Assembly: GCA_017577575.1 (NCBI GenBank)
Contig: PKRG01000001.1
Coordinates: forward strand, 1 to 64,000
From: Acidimicrobiia bacterium
GTDB taxonomy: Bacteria > Actinomycetota > Acidimicrobiia > Spongiisociales > ZC4RG35
Direction of reading: 5' to 3'
Length of the DNA stretch: 64,000 nucleotides
Shown: piece after piece, positions 41,688-50,123 of the stretch
Layout of the letters: each line of letters starts with the position of its first letter
How positions within the stretch are numbered: the first letter of the stretch is position 1
Position numbers and translations under genes: made by a program
Notes under the pieces: model-generated
What the model was told of the DNA's origin: nothing
Databases searched by the model: none
What the model saw: only the letters and a program-made list of their open reading frames with translations

Positions 41688-42950
41688 TCAGCCGGACCGC
41701 AGCGCCTCGACCGGCTCGAGGCGGGCGGCCCGCAACGCCGGGTAGACGCCGGCGAGCAGGCCGGTGACGCCACCGACGAGCGGGGCCGCCAGTGGCACCC
41801 ACGGGTCGAGTACCGGCGTCCAGGTCCGCGCCGCCGAGATGCCGACCACCACCAGCACCCCGAGGCTGGCTCCGATGACTCCCCCGACGAGCCCCATGGC
41901 GGTGGACTCGACGAGGAACTGGGCGGCGATGTGGCGGCGGGCGGCGCCCAGCGCCCGCCGCAGGCCGATCTCGCCGACCCGCTCCAGGACCGAGACCAGT
42001 GTGACGTTGGCGATGCCGATCGCCCCCACCAGCAAGGCGACGCCGCCGAGGACGAGGAACAGGGCGTTGACGTCGCTCTCGACCTGGCGGCGCAGGTCCT
42101 CGGGCTCGGGCGGCTTCTGCACCCGCAGCAGCCCGGGCTCGTTGGGGTTGAGGGCGATGGGAGCCTGCTCGGCGATGAGTGAGGCGGCCCCGATCTGCAC
42201 GTCTATCTGCACGGTGCTCGCCGACTCGTAGTCGTAGAGCTGGCGGGCGGTCCCCTCGGGGATCACGACTCCGTTGAGGAGCGACGGCTGGCGCAGGACC
42301 CCCTCGATGATCCCGATCACCACGAAAGGGTCTTCGCCGATGAAGATCACCGGCTGCTGGTCGACCCGACCGATGTTGAGCCGCTGGGCGGCGCCCGGCC
42401 CGAGCACGGCAACACGGTCTCCGCGTTCGGAGTGGCCGGCGTCGAACCACCGTCCGGTGCGCAGGGTGGCCCGCACGGCGTCGAACAGCCCGGGGCTGGC
42501 GGCGTAGATGCTCATCTGGAACTCGGTCTGGGCCAGCGGGTCGGGGATCGGCACCGACCGCACGAGTGCCCCGCCCACGTCCACCGAGCCCATGGAACCG
42601 GCGGCGGTCACGCCGTTGAGCCGCATCAGCCGTTCCTCGGCATCGGCGGGGATGCGGACCCGGGGGCCGCCGCCGCCGAAGAAGCCCTGCTCGTTGGTCA
42701 CCACCACGGAGGTGGCGGCCAGCTCGTCGAAGCGGCCGACGATCTGGTTGCCGGCCGTCTTGGCCACTCCCAGCGTCGCCACCAGGGCCCCGATGCCGAG
42801 CACAGTGCCGAGCACCGTGAGTACCGTTCGCCCGGGACGGGAGAAGATCCCCGCCACCGCTTCCGACAGCAGATCCCGCGCCGACATGCTCGCCGGGGCC
42901 ACCTCCGGGCGGGGGTCGGGGGCGACGGGGCCGACGGCCGCCTCGGTCAT
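41688..42950 (-). CDS. MacB/FtsX-type ABC transporter permease
   Basis: 420 residues. One N-terminal membrane helix (about 40-60, TVLTVLGTVLGIGALVATLG) is followed by a large extracytoplasmic MacB-PCD-like domain to about 285, then three C-terminal helices with the FtsX motif LRRALGAARRHIAAQFLVES. MacB-type transporters are mechanotransmitters that expel peptides or antibiotics rather than pumping through the membrane. ATG at 42950 overlaps the ATPase stop. Last gene of a four-gene operon. Confidence 0.9.
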   Translation of the reverse strand: MTEAAVGPVAPDPRPEVAPASMSARDLLSEAVAGIFSRPGRTVLTVLGTVLGIGALVATLGVAKTAGNQIVGRFDELAATSVVVTNEQGFFGGGGPRVRIPADAEERLMRLNGVTAAGSMGSVDVGGALVRSVPIPDPLAQTEFQMSIYAASPGLFDAVRATLRTGRWFDAGHSERGDRVAVLGPGAAQRLNIGRVDQQPVIFIGEDPFVVIGIIEGVLRQPSLLNGVVIPEGTARQLYDYESASTVQIDVQIGAASLIAEQAPIALNPNEPGLLRVQKPPEPEDLRRQVESDVNALFLVLGGVALLVGAIGIANVTLVSVLERVGEIGLRRALGAARRHIAAQFLVESTAMGLVGGVIGASLGVLVVVGISAARTWTPVLDPWVPLAAPLVGGVTGLLAGVYPALRAARLEPVEALRSG

Positions 42951-43627
42951 GCCGCCCTCTCGATCCGGCCGTCGCGGAGGCGGACCTGGCGCTCGGCGTG
43001 CTGGGACACCTTGTCGTCGTGGGTGACCACGATCAGCGTCAGCCCGTCGTTGCGCAGCTCGTCGAAGAAGGCGAGCACCGACTCGCCGGTGGCCGAGTCG
43101 AGGTTTCCGGTGGGCTCGTCGGCGAGGAGGAGGGCGGGACGGGTGACGATGGCCCGGGCGATGGCGACCCGCTGGCGCTCACCGCCCGACAGCCGGGTGG
43201 GGAGGAAGTCCATCCGGTGGCCGAGCCCCACCCGGCGCAGTGCCTCCTCGGCGGCGGGAAGCCGCTCGGAGCGGGGCATCCGGTTGTAGATGGTGGCGAG
43301 GAGGACGTTCTCGAGCACCGTGCGGTGCGAGAGCAGGTGGAAGGACTGGAACACGAAGCCGATCCGTCGGCTGCGCAGGCCGGCCCGTTGCCCCTCGCTC
43401 AACGTCGACGTGTCGATGCCCTCGAGCAGGTAGGTGCCGCTGGTGGGCCGGTCGAGCAGGCCGAGGATGTTGAGCATCGTCGACTTCCCCGACCCCGACG
43501 GCCCCACCACCGCCACGTAGTCGCCCGGTTCGACCACGAGGTCGGCGTCGACGAGGGCGGTGACCGACACGTCGCCCGCCGGGAAGACCCGGCTGACACC
43601 GCGCAGCTCGACGACCGGGGCGATCAC
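42947..43627 (-). CDS. MacB/LolD-type ABC transporter ATPase
   Basis: 226 residues with Walker A GPSGSGKST (42-50), Q-loop FVFQSFHLLS, signature LSGGERQRVAIARA (146-159) and Walker B LLLADEPTGNLD, the last typical of the MacB/LolD/FtsE group. GTG at 43627 overlaps the stop of the fusion-protein gene (GTGA), and its stop overlaps the permease start. Confidence 0.93.
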   Translation of the reverse strand: MIAPVVELRGVSRVFPAGDVSVTALVDADLVVEPGDYVAVVGPSGSGKSTMLNILGLLDRPTSGTYLLEGIDTSTLSEGQRAGLRSRRIGFVFQSFHLLSHRTVLENVLLATIYNRMPRSERLPAAEEALRRVGLGHRMDFLPTRLSGGERQRVAIARAIVTRPALLLADEPTGNLDSATGESVLAFFDELRNDGLTLIVVTHDDKVSQHAERQVRLRDGRIERAA

Positions 43628-45369
43628 GACTCCTCGCCGTCTCCCTCGTCGCCCTCCGCCGTCTGGGAGGAGGAGCCCTGCCCCAGGCCGACGACCACCA
43701 GGTCCCCCTCCTCCAGCTCGCCGTGGACCGGCGTCACCTCCACCAGGCCGCCCGCCGCCAGGCCCGGCTCCACGGTGACGGTGCGGAGGGTGCCGTCGGC
43801 TTCTTCGACCTGGACGATCGTGGACCCGTCGGCGGTCGCCGACAGGGCGGCGGCCGGCACCGCCAGCACCGCTCCCCCCGTCGAGCTGACGGGGATGGTG
43901 ACCCGGACGTTGGCTCCCACGATCTCGTCGGGGATCGACTCGGGCGTGATCTCGATGTAGACCCGGTCGTCGGCCACGCCGTTGGTGCCGGCCCGTTCTG
44001 CCTTGACCGAGACGACCCCGGGGATCACCTCGCCGGTCTCGGGGTTCTCGATCTCGACGGCCATGCCTTCCGTCACCCGGGGGGCGTCCCGTTCGAGCAC
44101 GGACGAGCGGAGGGCGATCTCGGAACCCGACACGGTCAGGAAAGCCCCGTCGATGGTCGCACCCCGGGGCGCCTGGACGGCGTCCACCCGGACGGGCAGG
44201 CGGGGCAGGAAGATCACCTCCGCCGACGCCAGCCACGTGCCCAGCTCGGACTCGAGCTCGGCGAGCTCCTGACGGGCGGCGTCCAGCTCCTGGCGGGCCG
44301 AGTCGATCTGGCGCTGCAACGGGGCGGTGTCCACCCCCCGGCGGGCGTCGGACAGGGCGGCGCGAGCGACTTGGACCCGGTCGTTGGCGGCGGCGACGAG
44401 CGCCTCCTGCTCCTTGGCGGTGCGGTCGACCTCGAACCTCGCCTGGTCGAGGGCGTCCTCGGCGGCGGCGACGGTCGCCTCGGCTTCCGCCACGGCCTGC
44501 TCCAACGCCGCCATCTCGTCGGGAGCGAGCGGAGGGTCGGCTGCCTGGCCGGCGGCCAGGGCATCTTCGGCGGCGGCCAGGCCGGCTTCGGCCCGGGCGA
44601 GCTCAGCTTCGGCGTCGCTCACGGCCCTGGCCGCCAGCTCGTTCGCCCGGTCGGCGTCGATCCGGGCCAGCTCCAGGGCCCGCTCGGCGTCGTTCAGCTC
44701 CGCCTCGGCGGCGGCGATCGCCGAGCGGCCCGAGCCCTGCTGCGCCTCCCGGAGAGCGGACTCGGCGTCGGCCAGAGCCGACTCGGCGGCGCGCACCCGG
44801 TCGCGGGCGGCTCGCAGCGCCTCCTCGTCCTCGTCGGAGAGGCCGTTGGGGCGGTAGCCGGCCTGCTCGTACCAGGCGGCGACGGCCGCCCCCGTCATCT
44901 GGTCCCAGGTGCCGTCGGGCTCCCCGGCGAAGACCCCCAACCGGGCCAGGGCCTCCTCGAGCTGGAGCACGTCGTCGCCGGTGGCTCCCGGCCGCAGATC
45001 CCGGTACATGGGGATGTCTCCTTGGAGCAGGAAGACGGGGCGGCCCACCACCTCCACTGCCACGTCTCCCTCGGCCAGCTCTGTGTCCTCCTCGACCGAC
45101 CGGGTGACCACGAGCCGCTCCGGCTGCTGCGCGAAGGAGCCGGAGAGGGACAGCGTGATCGGGTCGTCGAAGACGACATCACCCCGCGTGACGATGTCGG
45201 CCGACAGCTCCTCCCGCACCACCGCCACGGTGATGTTGGAAGGCGGCGGCGGCTCGGCCTCGGCGGCGACCTCCGCCGGCGAGCGGATCTGCGCGCCGGC
45301 ATACCAGCCGATCCCGGCGGCGGCCACCACGGCGACCACCACGAGCGCGAGGAGTCTGTTGCGGCTCAC
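43624..45369 (-). CDS. Membrane-fusion (HlyD/RND-type) protein with peptidoglycan-binding domain and long coiled coil
   Basis: 581 residues. It has a signal anchor (5-25), an N-terminal beta segment, and a PG_binding_1 domain at about 124-175 (LRPGATGDDVLQLEEALARLG...AVAAWYEQAGY). An Ala/Glu/Arg coiled coil of some 190 residues (about 180-375) follows, then C-terminal beta-barrel and membrane-proximal domains with a Glu/Asp-rich tail. In actinobacteria such proteins link an ABC exporter to the cell wall. ATG 45369 lies 15 bases after the lipoprotein gene. The substrate is unknown. Confidence 0.88.
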   Translation of the reverse strand: MSRNRLLALVVVAVVAAAGIGWYAGAQIRSPAEVAAEAEPPPPSNITVAVVREELSADIVTRGDVVFDDPITLSLSGSFAQQPERLVVTRSVEEDTELAEGDVAVEVVGRPVFLLQGDIPMYRDLRPGATGDDVLQLEEALARLGVFAGEPDGTWDQMTGAAVAAWYEQAGYRPNGLSDEDEEALRAARDRVRAAESALADAESALREAQQGSGRSAIAAAEAELNDAERALELARIDADRANELAARAVSDAEAELARAEAGLAAAEDALAAGQAADPPLAPDEMAALEQAVAEAEATVAAAEDALDQARFEVDRTAKEQEALVAAANDRVQVARAALSDARRGVDTAPLQRQIDSARQELDAARQELAELESELGTWLASAEVIFLPRLPVRVDAVQAPRGATIDGAFLTVSGSEIALRSSVLERDAPRVTEGMAVEIENPETGEVIPGVVSVKAERAGTNGVADDRVYIEITPESIPDEIVGANVRVTIPVSSTGGAVLAVPAAALSATADGSTIVQVEEADGTLRTVTVEPGLAAGGLVEVTPVHGELEEGDLVVVGLGQGSSSQTAEGDEGDGEES

Positions 45370-45384
45370 GGTCGGGAACCTGGC

Positions 45385-46512
45385 TCAGGACCCTTCGAGC
45401 TCACGGATCTGTTCGAGGATCTCGCGGTTCTGCTGGATGAACTCCGCCTCGTAATCGGCGCTCACCTCTGCATAGGTCTCGTCCCAGTCCCGGGCGCACT
45501 CGAGATCCTTGAGCGCCATGTCGATCTCCTCCTGCTGGAGGGCGCGCACGGCCTCCATGTCGATGTTCTCGTAGGCGGCCTGCTGCGCCTCCTCGTAGAG
45601 GGCTTCGATCTCCTCCTGGGTGTGCTCCTCGAAGTAGGCGTCGATCTCCTCTTCGCTCCAACCCTCGAACGGGTCGACCCAGAAGTCGCCGCCGACGATG
45701 GCGTCGAGGCGCTCCTGGAAGTCGGTGTAGACGGTCTCCCACATCTGGTTGCGAGTGGTGACCTCGTAGCCGGCTTCCTGCATGCAGGCGGCCCAGTCCT
45801 CGTTCAGCTCCACGATGCGGGGATCCGCCTCGATCCGCTGGGACAGCTCTTCGAAGGCCGGCCCCAGCTGTTCGTACAGCTCCTGGGTCCGGGTCGGGTC
45901 GCCGAACACCTCCTCATAGGCCTGACCCTCGCAGCCGGCGCCGTAGCCAATCTGCACGTAGATGGTCTCGCCGGTCTCCTCGTCGATCTCGACCTCGGAA
46001 GTGGCCATCTGCTCTTCTTCGGTGCCGTAGAGGGCCTCGTACCAGGCCTGCCGCTCCGACTCGGACATGGCGTCGAGCATCTCCTGGTTCGGGTCCTCCC
46101 ATTCCACGGCAGCCCGGTCGGTGAACTCCTCTTCGTTGCCGAACCAGGTGGTGATGCCGAAGCCGTGCTTGCGGACCCACTCCTCGTGGTCCTCGCTGGT
46201 GGCGTCGACCCGGAAGGCATCGTCGGGGGGAAGGACCGGCTGGTACTCGAAGCCCTGCTCGGCCATGCACCGGCGGATGCTCTCTTGGACCCGGGCCTCC
46301 TGGTCCCGCAGCCGCGCTTCCGTCGCCGCGGGGTCGCCGTTGTCCCAGCCGAAGAAAGCGGCGAGGGTCTGGGGTTCTTCTTCTCCCGCCGAGGTCGGCT
46401 CGGCGGACGGTTCCTCGCCCGGCTCCGTGGAGCTAGCCGACTCTCCCCCGCCGCCGCAGGCGGCGACGGCCAGGGCCAGGGCGAGCAGCAACAAGGCAGT
46501 CTTTCTCGGCAT
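45385..46512 (-). CDS. Acidic lipoprotein of unknown function, first gene of the ABC export operon
   Basis: 375 residues. The signal peptide has lipobox AVAAC (Cys19), followed by a Ser/Glu/Pro linker. The mature part is strongly acidic and rich in Trp and Tyr, with pairs of cysteines (RRCMAEQGFEY, CEGQAYEE, AACMQEAGYEV, ECARDW) that could form disulfides. I do not recognise the domain. ATG at 46512 has GGGAGAG upstream. It lies immediately before the fusion protein, ATPase and permease on the same strand, so it may capture or deliver the exported molecule. It is divergent from the ROK regulator. Confidence 0.8.
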   Translation of the reverse strand: MPRKTALLLLALALAVAACGGGGESASSTEPGEEPSAEPTSAGEEEPQTLAAFFGWDNGDPAATEARLRDQEARVQESIRRCMAEQGFEYQPVLPPDDAFRVDATSEDHEEWVRKHGFGITTWFGNEEEFTDRAAVEWEDPNQEMLDAMSESERQAWYEALYGTEEEQMATSEVEIDEETGETIYVQIGYGAGCEGQAYEEVFGDPTRTQELYEQLGPAFEELSQRIEADPRIVELNEDWAACMQEAGYEVTTRNQMWETVYTDFQERLDAIVGGDFWVDPFEGWSEEEIDAYFEEHTQEEIEALYEEAQQAAYENIDMEAVRALQQEEIDMALKDLECARDWDETYAEVSADYEAEFIQQNREILEQIRELEGS

Positions 46513-46587
46513 TTCTCTCCCGTCTCGAACAGGACACTGTGTAGTAGACGTGGCTCCAGGGGCAAAAGGTTCCGTCGCCGGAATCGG

Positions 46588-46617
46588 TTGACAGCCCTCC
46601 GAGATCATTTGTAAGTT
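46588..46617 (+). promoter_or_regulatory. Promoter of the amino-sugar operon
   Basis: A consensus -35 TTGACA (46588-46593) and TAAGTT (46612-46617) with an 18-base spacer lie 23 bases before the ATG of the ROK regulator. The -10 is embedded in the palindrome at 46612-46628. Confidence 0.6.
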
Positions 46618-46628
46618 CATTGAACTTA
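46612..46628. promoter_or_regulatory. Operator for the ROK regulator
   Basis: TAAGTTCA-T-TGAACTTA is a perfect 17-base palindrome that covers the -10 region and ends 11 bases before the start codon. Placement over the -10 fits autorepression by the ROK regulator, relieved by an amino-sugar effector. Confidence 0.7.
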
Positions 46629-46639
46629 TTTATTCCGAG

Positions 46640-47746
46640 ATGCGTCGATCCCCCAGCTCCAGCCAACTCCGCAAGGCCAGCCGCGACGACAGCCGCCGCT
46701 GGAACCTCCTCACCGCCCTCCAGGCCATCGCTCGCCACGGCACGGTGAGCCGTGCCGACATCGCCCGTGTCACCGGGCTCACTCGGGCAACGGTGTCGTC
46801 GCTGGTGGCGGAGCTGATCGCCGAAGGCCTGGTCCACGAAGTGGGGGTCGGCGAAGCCGAGTCGGCCGGCAAGCCCCCGACGCTGCTGGCGATCAACGGC
46901 GACGGCCGCGACATCGTGGCCCTCGACCTCAGCCGCCAGCCTTTCCAGGCCGCCATCTTCGATCTGGCGGGAGAGATCACCCACCGTGAGGTCGCCGACG
47001 CCCCGGCCACCGGGGACGAGGCGGTGGAAACGGCCATCCGCCTGGCCGAGACCTGCCTGGCGGCCTCCTCGAACCCGGTCCTCGGGCTGGGCGTGGGGAC
47101 TCCCGGCATCATCGACCCCGAAGGGACGATCACCGAAGCCGCCAACCTCGACTGGCACGACCTACCTCTCCGCCGCTTCCTGGCCGAACGCCTCGGGCTG
47201 GCGGTCTCGGTCGCAAACGACGCCCACGTCGCCGCTCTCGCCGAGCTGCGCGCCACCGATGGGGCCGACACGCTCCTGCTCGTCACGGTCGCCGAGGGCA
47301 TCGGCGCCGGCCTCGTCCTCGACGGCGCCCTCCACTCCGGACAGCACCTCTCGTCGGGCGAGATCGGCCACGTCGTGATCGAGCCCGACGGCGACCGGTG
47401 CCGCTGCGGGCTCGTCGGATGCCTGGAGACGGTGGCGGCCGTCCCGGTCGTCGCCCGCCGGGCCGACGGCTCCCACGACCCTGCCTCGGCGGCGAACGCG
47501 GGCCGGCGGCTGGGGGCGGCCCTGGCCATGGTCATCTCCGCCATCGACGTCGACCGGGTGGTGATCAACTCCGATCTGGCGCGTGTCGACGGCTACGTCG
47601 ACGCCGTCGCCGACGAGCTCACGGCCCGCATCCACCGGTCCCGTCGCCCCCACCTGTCCGTCTCGGCGAGCGAGGTGGCCGACCCGGTGCTGGCCGGCGC
47701 CGCCGCCATCGTCATGCGCGACGAGTTGGGGGTGATCCTGCGATGA
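46640..47746 (+). CDS. ROK-family transcriptional regulator (NagC/XylR type)
   Basis: 368 residues. An N-terminal winged helix (VSRADIARVTGLTRATVSSLV, about 36-56) is fused to a ROK sugar-binding domain with GLGVGTPGIID and the zinc motif CRCGLVGCLE. NagC-type members bind an amino-sugar phosphate and leave DNA. The gene heads an operon whose seven following genes overlap or nearly touch. Its stop overlaps the start of the ROK kinase (ATGA). A palindrome covers its promoter. Confidence 0.9.
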   Translation: MRRSPSSSQLRKASRDDSRRWNLLTALQAIARHGTVSRADIARVTGLTRATVSSLVAELIAEGLVHEVGVGEAESAGKPPTLLAINGDGRDIVALDLSRQPFQAAIFDLAGEITHREVADAPATGDEAVETAIRLAETCLAASSNPVLGLGVGTPGIIDPEGTITEAANLDWHDLPLRRFLAERLGLAVSVANDAHVAALAELRATDGADTLLLVTVAEGIGAGLVLDGALHSGQHLSSGEIGHVVIEPDGDRCRCGLVGCLETVAAVPVVARRADGSHDPASAANAGRRLGAALAMVISAIDVDRVVINSDLARVDGYVDAVADELTARIHRSRRPHLSVSASEVADPVLAGAAAIVMRDELGVILR

Positions 47747-48645
47747 CGGCCCGGGTCGGCGTGGACGTGGGCGGGACCACCCTGCGGGTGAGGCGATTCC
47801 CCGGCGGGCCGGCCGACCGCCTCGAAGTCCCCACCGCCGCCGCCGGCGGCCCCTCCCTGGCCGACCGCATCGCCGCCGCCATAGAGGCCCTGCCCGCGGG
47901 GCCGGAGCCGGAGATGGTCGGCGTCGGCATCCCCGGCCTCGTCGATCCCGCCGCCGGGACCGTCCGCCACGCCGTCAACCTCGGCATCGACGGCACACCG
48001 TTCCCTCTCGCCTCGGTCCTGGCCGGACGGCTCGGAGTCCCTGTGGTCATCGAGAACGACGTCCGCACCGCCGCCCTGGGGGCATACCACCACATCACCC
48101 GGGAACGGCCGGCCATCTCCGACATCGTCTACGTGGGCCTGGGCACCGGGATCTCGGCCGGCGTGGTGATGGGCGGACGTCTCCACCGCGGGCGACACGG
48201 CATCGCCGGGGAGATCGGCCACGCTCCCCTGGGGGACACGGCCACCCCCTGTCGCTGCGGTCTCGTCGGATGCCTGGAGGCCGTCGCCGGTGGCCGCGCC
48301 CTCGACGAGCTCCTTCCCGGAGGCGCCATCAGCCTGTTCACCGATCCCGAGGCGGCGCCCGTCCGGGACCGAGCCGTGGCCGCCATCGCCCGGGCCCTCT
48401 ACGTCCTGGCCGCCGCCTACGACCCCGATGTCTTGGTGCTCGGCGGAGGCATCGCCAAAGATGCCACCCCCGCCGTGCGCCGGGCCCTGCTCGACATGGC
48501 CGCCTCCTCCCCTCTCGGCGGGGAGGTCGTGTCCGTCGAGCGGGTGATCACGCTCCCCCCGGAAGCCGACGTCGGCACCACGGGGGCAGCACTGCTCGAG
48601 CCACCCTCCGCGACCGCGGAAGGACGACAGGGAGGAAACCCATGA
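47743..48645 (+). CDS. ROK-family sugar kinase, probable N-acetylglucosamine kinase
   Basis: 300 residues with the ATP-binding DVGGTTLRVRR at 8-18, GVGIPGLVDP, catalytic IENDVRTAALG (Asp in END), and zinc ligands CRCGLVGCLEAV. It has no DNA-binding domain, unlike the gene before it. ROK kinases phosphorylate glucose, mannose, allose, ManNAc or GlcNAc. NagA and a SIS isomerase in the same operon favour GlcNAc. Its stop overlaps the start of the binding protein. Confidence 0.85.
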   Translation: MTARVGVDVGGTTLRVRRFPGGPADRLEVPTAAAGGPSLADRIAAAIEALPAGPEPEMVGVGIPGLVDPAAGTVRHAVNLGIDGTPFPLASVLAGRLGVPVVIENDVRTAALGAYHHITRERPAISDIVYVGLGTGISAGVVMGGRLHRGRHGIAGEIGHAPLGDTATPCRCGLVGCLEAVAGGRALDELLPGGAISLFTDPEAAPVRDRAVAAIARALYVLAAAYDPDVLVLGGGIAKDATPAVRRALLDMAASSPLGGEVVSVERVITLPPEADVGTTGAALLEPPSATAEGRQGGNP

Positions 48646-50066
48646 GCAAACGCACACTCGTGGCGCTGATACTGGCGCTGGCGATGGTGCTCGGCGCCTG
48701 CGCGGACACCCCCGCCGCCGACACCACCGCCCCCGAGGAAACGACCGCTCCCACGGAGGAATCGACCGCGCCGGAGACGACCCCGGCGTCGGAGGCGCCC
48801 TCGACGACCGCCGCCGCACCGGAAGGCCCCTACGAGCACCTGGCCCGGGCGATGGCGGGCGAGTTCGCCGGGACGTCGGTCGAGGTGCTCGCCCAGTGGG
48901 TCGACGGGGAGGCGGAGAACTTCGAAGCCGCCCTCGAGCCGTTCATCGACGCCACCGGGATCGACGTCTCCTACGAGGGGATCACCGACTACGAGACCGT
49001 GCTCTCCACCCGGGTCGACGGGGGCAACGCTCCCGACATCGCCCAGCTCGCCCAGCCGGGCCTGATGCGGACGTTCGCCGCCGAAGGCCACCTGGTGGAG
49101 CTGAGCGAGTGGTGGAACATGGACCAGCTGCGCAACGACTACATCGAGTCGTTCATCGACCTGGGCTCCTACGAGGACAACCTGTACGGGATCTTCTACA
49201 AGGGCGACCTGAAGTCGATCGTGTGGTACCCCGTCGAGGCCTTCGAGGAGGCCGGCTACGAGGTCCCCACCACCTGGGACGAGCTGATCGCCCTGAGCGA
49301 CCAGATCATCGCCGACGGCAACGGCGCCCCCTGGTGCATCTCGATGGAGCACGGGGACGCCACTGGCTGGGTGGCGACGGACTGGATCGAAGACATCCTG
49401 CTGCGCACCGCTCCGGTGGAGATCTACGACCAGTGGATCGCCCACGAGATCCCCTTCGACCACCCCGAGGTGCTGGAAGCGGCCGAGTACATGAGCCAGA
49501 TCTGGTTCACCGACGGGTACGTCTACGGCGGGACCGCGGCGATCAACTCCACGTTCGTGGGCGACACCCAGACGCCGATGTTCGCCGAGGACGGCCCCCA
49601 GTGCTGGATGCACAAGCAGGCGGCGTGGATTCCCGAGTTCTGGCCGGAAGGCACCGAGCCGGGGGTCGACAGCTCCTTCTTCTACTTCCCGCCGATCGAG
49701 GAGGAGTACGGCAGCCCGGTGCTGGGCGCCGGCGACCAGATGGTGATGTTCAACGACCGGCCCGAGGTACGGGCTCTGATGGAGTTCTTGGCCACCCCGG
49801 AAGGCGCCCGCGGCTGGATCGAGGCGGGCGGGTTCGTCTCGCCCAACCAGAGCGTCCCGCTGGACTGGTACTCCACCTACCCCAACAACGAGCTGGCCGC
49901 CATCCTCGCCGAAGCCGACGTGTTCCGCTTCGACGCCTCCGACACGATGCCCGCCGAGGTCGGCGCCGGCACGTTCTGGAACGGGATGATCGAATGGGTG
50001 TCCGCCAACGGCGAGAACACCGAGGAGATCTTCGCCCGGATCGAAGCCAGCTGGCCGGCCGACTGA
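48642..50066 (+). CDS. Sugar ABC transporter substrate-binding lipoprotein
   Basis: 474 residues. Signal peptide with lipobox VLGAC (Cys20), then a Thr/Glu/Pro linker to about residue 62. The CUT1-type binding domain has GGNAPDIAQLAQPGLMRTFA and GVPTTWDEL-like VPTTWDELIALSDQI. The ligand is probably an oligosaccharide of amino sugars (chitobiose-like), inferred from the operon. ATG at 48642 has GGGAGGAAA before it. A strong stem-loop follows the stop, as is common after highly expressed binding proteins. Confidence 0.9.
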   Translation: MSKRTLVALILALAMVLGACADTPAADTTAPEETTAPTEESTAPETTPASEAPSTTAAAPEGPYEHLARAMAGEFAGTSVEVLAQWVDGEAENFEAALEPFIDATGIDVSYEGITDYETVLSTRVDGGNAPDIAQLAQPGLMRTFAAEGHLVELSEWWNMDQLRNDYIESFIDLGSYEDNLYGIFYKGDLKSIVWYPVEAFEEAGYEVPTTWDELIALSDQIIADGNGAPWCISMEHGDATGWVATDWIEDILLRTAPVEIYDQWIAHEIPFDHPEVLEAAEYMSQIWFTDGYVYGGTAAINSTFVGDTQTPMFAEDGPQCWMHKQAAWIPEFWPEGTEPGVDSSFFYFPPIEEEYGSPVLGAGDQMVMFNDRPEVRALMEFLATPEGARGWIEAGGFVSPNQSVPLDWYSTYPNNELAAILAEADVFRFDASDTMPAEVGAGTFWNGMIEWVSANGENTEEIFARIEASWPAD

Positions 50067-50079
50067 GAGACGAGCAGTA

Positions 50080-50112
50080 GCGTTGGCCCGGGGCGTCGCC
50101 CCGGGCCAGCGC
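50080..50112. terminator. Strong intercistronic stem-loop between binding protein and permease genes
   Basis: GCGTTGGCCCGGGGC and GCCCCGGGCCAGCGC pair over 15 positions, one of them a G-T wobble, around a GTC loop. There is no T-run, and the permease start follows only 12 bases later. It is more likely a 3-prime stabiliser or partial terminator that keeps binding-protein mRNA in excess. Confidence 0.7.
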
Positions 50113-50123
50113 TCCCACCGACC

